From Deltaproteobacteria bacterium (lineage in GTDB: Bacteria; Desulfobacterota; SM23-61), in NCBI GenBank assembly GCA_026388915.1, contig JAPLIW010000570.1, forward strand, positions 1-10,612: DNA of 10,612 nt, in the 5' to 3' direction. Position numbers and translations under genes: made by a program. Positions 7,801-10,612 of the stretch are shown in pieces; the stretch's first letter is position 1, and each line of letters starts with the position of its first letter. Below the pieces are notes generated by a model. That model was not told where the DNA came from, ran no database searches, and was given only the letters and a program-made list of their open reading frames with translations.

Positions 7801-7976
7801 TCCCCACTTCCCCGGTCCTTTCCTACAAACCATCCGGGGTCTTACCCCCTGATATATATATAACCACCAGTGGCGGATCTGGATTGAATGCCAGTACCAC
7901 TCGGGTCAACTTTGACCCTCCCAGCCTGGTGAACCGGACGAATATTCTTTCCTGGAAGGACCAACGGGTGCAGTAG
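4836..7976 (+). CDS. pilY1: PilY1-type pilus tip adhesin with vWA domain
   Basis: The protein has 1046 residues and a signal peptide (1 to about 23, ending PAQG). An N-terminal von Willebrand A domain (about 38-390) has an intact MIDAS: DLSGS (D44, S46, S48), T213 in GGTPIT and D248 in LITDGAD. It carries many cysteines (66, 85, 101, 117, 159, 172, 188, 194, 238, 255, 335), plausibly disulfide-bonded in the periplasm. An EF-hand-like loop spans 132-143. The C-terminal PilY1 beta-propeller (about 500-960) contains DTDFDGFID (778-786), the conserved calcium-binding loop, followed by the family signature AYIGDLGGNMWRF. An RGD tripeptide lies at 498-500. PilY1 is carried by minor pilins to the pilus tip, where it mediates adhesion, surface sensing and calcium-dependent control of retraction. 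The start has AGAGGAG 4 bases upstream. The TAG stop coincides with the start of a duplicated UxaA-gene fragment. Confidence 0.93.
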   Translation: MERRTQIFLVLLLGAILFHSPAQGDEDESALFTTLSPDALVVLDLSGSMRWTPAGKTMYISSSSSCNDGSIPFYGESGTGHTKSCTIDPYETVPKYSNASCSGPFYKSSGSGNSTDCSRLAIAKRALFDILDDNDSNTITSQDEKSLGVRFGYMRFYDCSDDDTGGSYTAGCNKLIRGIATKYSKIYCGGDTSCSPSSSGSSSISSESASGGTPITSALQEAKLYLDAHKATDPAAACRAKFVILITDGADTYACGGDGSEDQSTQYKRRRAVVAKAKALADAGYKVFVVGFGGGMPHFLRNTLNWMAYYGGTDNPLAANSGSANAYDPSSTTLCQASSTLVHNIEGDGDHSYATSDDPGEISLSGYAFLASGSDDLTLALKQAVNAIRGANYSFSMVSITSFRTQDENHIYEASFQPVSSEPFWQGHLKKYGVNADGTVGAMVWDAGTVLKSAAHDTRNMLTYQAGSLTPFRTSNLTKEILGVTTDSERDQIVGYFRGDPAYNPDNWKLGDIFHSALITVGTPSNFFGDLRDGNGAFGTFRNNHSRTSLNGQRIVLASANDGQIHAFRTSDGSEAWSLIPPNLLSLLKNVAHVSHPTGLSHQYLADGPITVADAWLGTGAGTNKSSSDWATLMVLGEGRGGDTTLWSSSSSCDSGFSSLYTADYPNYCGYYSLDLTQTTNPAFKWRMQPGSGQQAYLGEPWSKMAIGRVKINGNEKWVGFVGGGYNATDCADPEDCDSRGKGFLVVDLSDGVILWAFTRAQDTLMNFSMPASPAIVDTDFDGFIDTAYIGDLGGNMWRFKFCSASDGASCNSSHWTGGRLFAPAEGTGRPIYTTATATMDEFWNLWVGWGTGDKTDPLAVGVQEKFFAVKDLDRSATYGVDNLENISSGPYNNLPAKKGWYLNLASGGEKVLADPTIFGGIVYFTTYLPDQTGDPCNQAGMAKLYGIALMTTNIAGITYAPGAGVITPPADPHSTSGGARSMNIGVGIPTSPVLSYKPSGVLPPDIYITTSGGSGLNASTTRVNFDPPSLVNRTNILSWKDQRVQ

Positions 7977-8094
7977 AAAAAGGAATGATTCTCCAGGACG
8001 ACCCGGGCTACGACGGAGACTCCATGGCCGGCCTGGCCGCCAGGGGGTCCCAATGGACGTCTTCACCATGATGACCGTCAACCCGCCCTTCTGA
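7976..8094 (+). pseudogene. decayed duplicate of the UxaA-gene 3' end
   Basis: Bases 7976-8052 match 544-620 with about 5 differences. Bases 8053-8094 match 847-888 with 2 differences and include the same stop codon. The 226 bases corresponding to 621-846 are missing, which shifts the frame, so the fragment cannot encode the protein. Readable pieces are GMILQDDPGYDGDSMAGLAA and MDVFTMMTVNPPF. The homology begins at the last base of the pilY1 stop codon. It could be the remnant of a tandem paralogue or a duplication made when the pilin block was inserted or rearranged. Confidence 0.9.
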
Positions 8095-8131
8095 ATGAGG
8101 AATGCGGAATTCGGATTGCGGAATGCGGAAT
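8095..8131. repeat. second copy of the GCGGAAT-type repeat
   Basis: The 32 bases at 8100-8131 are identical to 887-918. They follow the UxaA-gene remnant just as the first copy follows the intact gene, with 7 extra bases at the junction. The hairpin partner seen at 923-934 is not present here. Confidence 0.8.
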
Positions 8132-8301
8132 TTAAAACATCAAATTCCAGGCACCAAATCACAAATAAATCCCAATTTCCAAAGTTCCAATGACTGAAGT
8201 GAATAAATCATGCAGCTTGGAAGGGGTTAAATTTTTGAATTTGAATTTTTGGATTTTTTTTGGAATTTGGTGCTTGTCTGCTATTTGATCCTTGCCAGGG
8301 G
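8132..8301. other. AT-rich intergenic region with weak inverted repeat
   Basis: This low-complexity stretch is rich in CCAAAT/AATTCC words and lies between convergent pilY1 and the aminotransferase gene. GCACCAAAT (8151-8159) and ATTTGGTGC (8265-8273) form 9-base inverted arms about 105 bases apart. No clear intrinsic terminator is visible for either gene. A 65-codon minus-strand frame here (8159-8356) overlaps the aminotransferase end and appears spurious. Confidence 0.45.
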
Positions 8302-9465
8302 TTATCTTTTCAAAAACTTCTCCATCCGTTCCTTGACCTGATTCAGGGTTTCCCACTTTTTGGCAAAGCAGAAGCGGACTTTGTCCCGGCCGTCTTCGGG
8401 CCGGTGGTAGAAGCTCGACCCCGGCACCACGGCCAGGCCGGCCTTCTCCACCAGGGCCATGGCGAAGGCCTCGTCATCCCCGCGGCCCAGGCCGTTGATC
8501 CGGATCATCATGTAGTAGGCTCCCGCGGGCCGGAAGACCGGAACGGAAAGGTCCTCAAAAACCTTCAGCAAAAAATCCCGGCGCTCCCGGTAGAATTCCT
8601 TTAGGTCCCGGTAATAAGAATCGGGAAGGCCCATGGCCACCACCGCCCCCATCTGGAAGGGAGTGGGGGCGGCGACGACCATGTAGTCGTGGCACTTGCG
8701 GATGGCCGACATGAGGCCGTGGTGAGCGATCACGTAACCCACCCGCCATCCGGTGGCGCTATAAGTTTTGGAGATGCCGCTGATGGTGACCGTCCGTTCC
8801 CACATCCCCGGCAGGCTGGCCATGTGGACGTGCTGGAGCCCGTCGTAGAGGATGTGCTCGTAGATCTCATCGGTAATGACGTAGGCCCCATTCTCCCGGC
8901 AGAAGCGGGCAATGGTTTCCATTTCCCCGCGGGAGAAAACTTTCCCGGAGGGATTGGCCGGCGTGTTCAGGATCACCGCCTTGGGCTTTTGGGAAAAGGC
9001 CTTCTTCAGTTCATCCGGGTCCAGGGCCCAGTCCGGGTCCCGCAGGCGGACGAATTCAGGGATTCCGCCGCAGAGGGTCAAGCCGGGGAGGTAATTTTCG
9101 TAGAAAGGCTCGAAGACGATCACCTTTTCGCCGGGGTTCACCAGAGCCATCAAAGAGGCCACGATCGCCTCGCTGCTCCCGCAGGTGATGGTGACCTCCT
9201 TCTCCGGGTCGGCCTTCAACCCGGCGAAGCGGGAGACTTTCCCGGCCACCGCCTCCCGCAGGGCCGGCAGGCCCCAGGTGATCGAGTACTGGTTGTTCCC
9301 CTGCCGGATGGCTCTGAGCGCCTCTTGCAGCACTTCTTCGGGGGGGTCCTTCTCCGGAAACCCCTGGGCCAGGTTGATTCCCTTGTACTGCTGACACACC
9401 CGGGTCATCTTGCGGATGACGGATTCTTGAAAAGACTCGGTTCGTTGGGCAATATTGAAATTCAT
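8302..9465 (-). CDS. class I/II pyridoxal-phosphate aminotransferase
   Basis: This is a 387-residue fold-type I aminotransferase, full length for the family, acting in the cytoplasm. The cofactor lysine is K233 in SGISKTYSATGWRVGY. Other pyridoxal-phosphate and substrate residues are GSSEA (96-100), N171 in NTPANPSG, D199 and Y202 in ITDEIYEH, R241, and R364 in DKVRFCF for the substrate carboxylate. The N-terminal INLAQGFPEKDPP and the overall pattern fit aspartate, methionine or kynurenine-type aminotransferases of subfamily I-gamma; the amino donor cannot be fixed from sequence alone. GGAG (plus-strand 9472-9475) lies 6 bases upstream of the ATG at 9465. It follows the ACT-domain gene on the same strand after 111 bases and is probably co-transcribed with it. 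Confidence 0.93.
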   Translation of the reverse strand: MNFNIAQRTESFQESVIRKMTRVCQQYKGINLAQGFPEKDPPEEVLQEALRAIRQGNNQYSITWGLPALREAVAGKVSRFAGLKADPEKEVTITCGSSEAIVASLMALVNPGEKVIVFEPFYENYLPGLTLCGGIPEFVRLRDPDWALDPDELKKAFSQKPKAVILNTPANPSGKVFSRGEMETIARFCRENGAYVITDEIYEHILYDGLQHVHMASLPGMWERTVTISGISKTYSATGWRVGYVIAHHGLMSAIRKCHDYMVVAAPTPFQMGAVVAMGLPDSYYRDLKEFYRERRDFLLKVFEDLSVPVFRPAGAYYMMIRINGLGRGDDEAFAMALVEKAGLAVVPGSSFYHRPEDGRDKVRFCFAKKWETLNQVKERMEKFLKR

Positions 9466-9542
9466 TGTGAGCTCCAGTTTGATTTATAAGAAAAGGTTCA
9501 AGGCCCAGGGCCCAAGCCTCAGGGCCAGAGAATTCTTCCTTC

Positions 9543-9604
9543 CGAACCCTGTACCCTACACCCAACACCCTACACCCTATTTTTCCCCCTGCACCCTGCA
9601 CCCT
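9543..9604. repeat. degenerate ACCCTAC heptamer repeat
   Basis: The words ACCCTGT, ACCCTAC, ACCCAAC, ACCCTAC and ACCCTAT follow one another at 7-base spacing from about 9546, with a second small cluster of CACCCTG at 9591-9604 after a T/C-rich break. The array supplies the stop codon and last residues of the ACT-domain gene on the minus strand. Confidence 0.65.
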
Positions 9605-9990
9605 TCCTCTACCTCGTATCCCTCTCCCCGCAACGCCTGAATAGCCTTTTCCAACTGTTCTTTCTTCACCAAGAGATAGTCCGTGTCATAGGTAGACAGG
9701 GCAAAGACGCTGATCCCCTTCCTGGCCAGGGGGGCGGTCAGAGACGCCAGGACCCCGGTCAAAGAAAAATCCAGGGGGCCCTCGACCTTCAACACCCTCC
9801 ACCCGCCCTGCCTTTTTACTCCATCGGGAACGTGGGCATCCGGGCAGACCACCGAAAGCTCCTCTTCGGTGCGGGTGATGGAGGAAAAAAGACCCCCGGT
9901 CCCCCAATCCGGGGCCGGAGCGTTCTTCTCCAGCCGGCAAACGGCGTAGGTATCGGGCAACAATTGTAGTTTTCTTTTCCCTTCTTCCAT
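9577..9990 (-). CDS. ACT-domain protein (CASTOR/ACT_7-like)
   Basis: This 137-residue small cytoplasmic protein starts KLQLLPDTYAVCRLEKNAPAP and continues with FSSITRTEEELSVVCPD, GGWRVLKVEGPLDFSLTGVL and ISVFALSTYDTDYLLVKKEQ. These are the hallmarks of a widespread bacterial family with tandem ACT-type folds thought to bind amino acids; biochemical roles are mostly unknown. The start has GAGGAA just upstream (plus-strand 9994-9999). The last residues (GCRVQGEK) are encoded by the heptamer repeat, which suggests that the original 3' end has been altered. It lies upstream of the aminotransferase gene on the same strand, which suggests a link to amino-acid metabolism. This is an inference. Confidence 0.85.
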   Translation of the reverse strand: MEEGKRKLQLLPDTYAVCRLEKNAPAPDWGTGGLFSSITRTEEELSVVCPDAHVPDGVKRQGGWRVLKVEGPLDFSLTGVLASLTAPLARKGISVFALSTYDTDYLLVKKEQLEKAIQALRGEGYEVEEGCRVQGEK

Positions 9991-10004
9991 CCCTTCCTCT
10001 TTCG

Positions 10005-10056
10005 CCCGGTGAACTTCCTATCTTGGCGGACGAATTAGCTTATCATAATCACCGGG
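10005..10056 (-). promoter_or_regulatory. inverted repeat in the leader of the ACT gene
   Basis: CCCGGTGA (10005-10012) and TCACCGGG (10049-10056) are perfect 8-base inverted arms 36 bases apart, just upstream of the ACT-gene ribosome-binding site on the minus strand. A TATGAT -10-like hexamer (plus-strand 10042-10047) lies between them. The arms could form a leader stem or a pair of operator half-sites around the promoter. Confidence 0.35.
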
Positions 10057-10149
10057 TTTCCAGAATACACAAATAAGGATATTCCCTGATTCAAACAGGC
10101 CCGCGGGAAAGAAATTTTTATTCAGATCTTCAAATTACCGAGCAAAAGA

Positions 10150-10170
10150 GTCAAGAAAATACTTCTTGAC
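10150..10170. promoter_or_regulatory. perfect palindrome overlapping a TTGACA box
   Basis: GTCAAGAA (10150-10157) and TTCTTGAC (10163-10170) are exact inverted arms with a 5-base spacer. The right arm overlaps TTGACA (10166-10171), a -35-like hexamer, although the candidate -10 sequences after it are poor. The geometry is that of a dimeric repressor operator. The nearest downstream gene on the plus strand begins at 10567. Confidence 0.35.
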
Positions 10171-10197
10171 AATTTTATGGAAAAGGATAAATTAGGC

Positions 10198-10365
10198 AAA
10201 ATTGATGAACTCGTAAAAAGTCGCAATTCCATAGAATTCGTCATTCCGACGAACCCCGGATCGGGTCCGGGGCAGGCACCGGAATCCAGTTATTTCAAGA
10301 TGTTCTGGACCCCGGCTTTCGCCGGGGTGACGCTCCAAGAGACTTTTTACAAGATCATCAAAATT
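10198..10365. mobile_element. MITE-like palindromic repeat element (TPAFAGVT type)
   Basis: The ends are inverted: 10198-10222 and 10341-10365 match at 21 of 25 positions, with the core GTAAAAAGTC. Inside are nested stems: TTCGTC/GACGAA (10237-10253), CCCCGGA/TCCGGGG (10254-10272), TCCAG/CTGGA (10285-10309), and ACCCCGGC/GCCGGGGT (10309-10328, loop TTTC). No transposase is encoded. Such elements are dispersed in many proteobacterial genomes and are often mistranslated as peptides containing TPAFAGVT. This one is probably non-autonomous and either mobilised in trans or spread as a REP-like element. Confidence 0.75.
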
Positions 10366-10566
10366 AAACCGATCAGAATTTAAACCTATCCTTTTTCATT
10401 TCCAAACGGGGAATCCATGGGGCGGATTTGCATTGGTGGATCACCCATCTCTTCAGGAGAAAATCAAATAAAGAAAGGGGGGGAGCTTGCCAGTCGCGTG
10501 GGGGCTTGAAAGGCTCTCTTGTCTTCTAACCCGAAAATTCCTTAACCCTTAGAAAGGAGAAAGGAA

Positions 10567-10612
10567 ATGAGCAAGGAAATCACCCGGAGAAAGTTTATCG
10601 AGGACGTGGCTA
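10567..10612 (+). CDS. N-terminus of a twin-arginine (Tat) signal protein, truncated by window end
   Basis: Only 15 codons are visible: MSKEITRRKFIEDVA. The TRRKFIEDV motif is a typical twin-arginine start, indicating export of a folded, often cofactor-bearing protein to the periplasm. GGAG with GAAA spacing precedes the ATG. The product cannot be identified from this fragment. Confidence 0.7.
   Translation, partial: MSKEITRRKFIEDVA

Larger units (their letters stand above)
9991..10566. other. intergenic region upstream of the ACT and Tat-signal genes
   Basis: Two genes diverge from this roughly 575-base region. It contains a far-spaced inverted repeat next to the ACT gene, an 8-base-arm palindrome at 10150-10170 and a MITE-like element at 10198-10365. 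The 180 bases after the element hold no gene that I recognise, and no strong promoter is evident there. A 68-codon frame at 10177-10383 is a chance translation of the repeat. Confidence 0.55.

Noticed and set aside
8689..9489. 266-codon plus-strand ORF
   Set aside because: It is an antisense shadow of the GC-rich aminotransferase gene, whose motifs are complete on the minus strand.
9543..9604. CRISPR-like array
   Set aside because: The units are 7 bases, contiguous and degenerate, with no spacers and no cas genes.
10177..10383. 68-codon ORF containing TPAFAGVT
   Set aside because: It is a chance translation of the palindromic repeat element, a well-known annotation artefact, and lacks a ribosome-binding site.

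Overview
The window looks like chromosomal DNA of a Gram-negative bacterium, most likely an uncultured deltaproteobacterium (Desulfobacterota, Syntrophales-like). This is an inference. It rests on a type IVa minor-pilin/PilY1 operon behind a sigma-54-type promoter, a Tat-signal protein, and two kinds of dispersed intergenic repeat common in such genomes: tandem GCGGAAT-type words and a palindromic element whose chance translation contains TPAFAGVT.

Layout. (1) Positions 1-888 hold the 3' part of a UxaA-family (altronate/galactarate dehydratase-like) gene, followed by a GCGGAAT hairpin repeat. (2) Positions 1149-2327, minus strand, encode a membrane-anchored HtrA/trypsin-fold protein in which all three catalytic triad positions are substituted, so it looks like a pseudoprotease. 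(3) Positions 2328-3091 are a long divergent intergenic region with an AT-rich block, a good -24/-12 (sigma-54) promoter at 2867-2882 and a roughly 200-nt leader with two hairpins. (4) Positions 3092-7976 are a compact operon for PilV-, PilW- and PilX-like minor pilins and a 1046-residue PilY1 tip adhesin. (5) Directly at the pilY1 stop codon lies a decayed second copy of the 3' end of the UxaA gene, with its downstream repeat (7976-8131). The pseudoprotease and pilin genes are therefore bracketed by duplicated uxaA-end sequence. (6) On the minus strand, 9990 back to 8302, an ACT-domain protein gene precedes a class I PLP-dependent aminotransferase gene. (7) Positions 9991-10566 are intergenic and carry two inverted repeats and a 168-bp MITE-like element. 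(8) At 10567 a gene with a twin-arginine signal begins and runs off the window.

How the genes fit together. The three minor pilins and PilY1 would form the tip and priming complex of a type IV pilus, with PilY1 sensing or binding surfaces. The divergent pseudoprotease may be a periplasmic scaffold or regulator, possibly of the same system, but only position suggests this. The aminotransferase/ACT pair and the UxaA gene look like ordinary amino-acid and sugar-acid metabolism. The points most worth a second look are the triple-dead HtrA-like protein, the uxaA-end duplication around the pilin block, and the regulatory region of the pilin operon.
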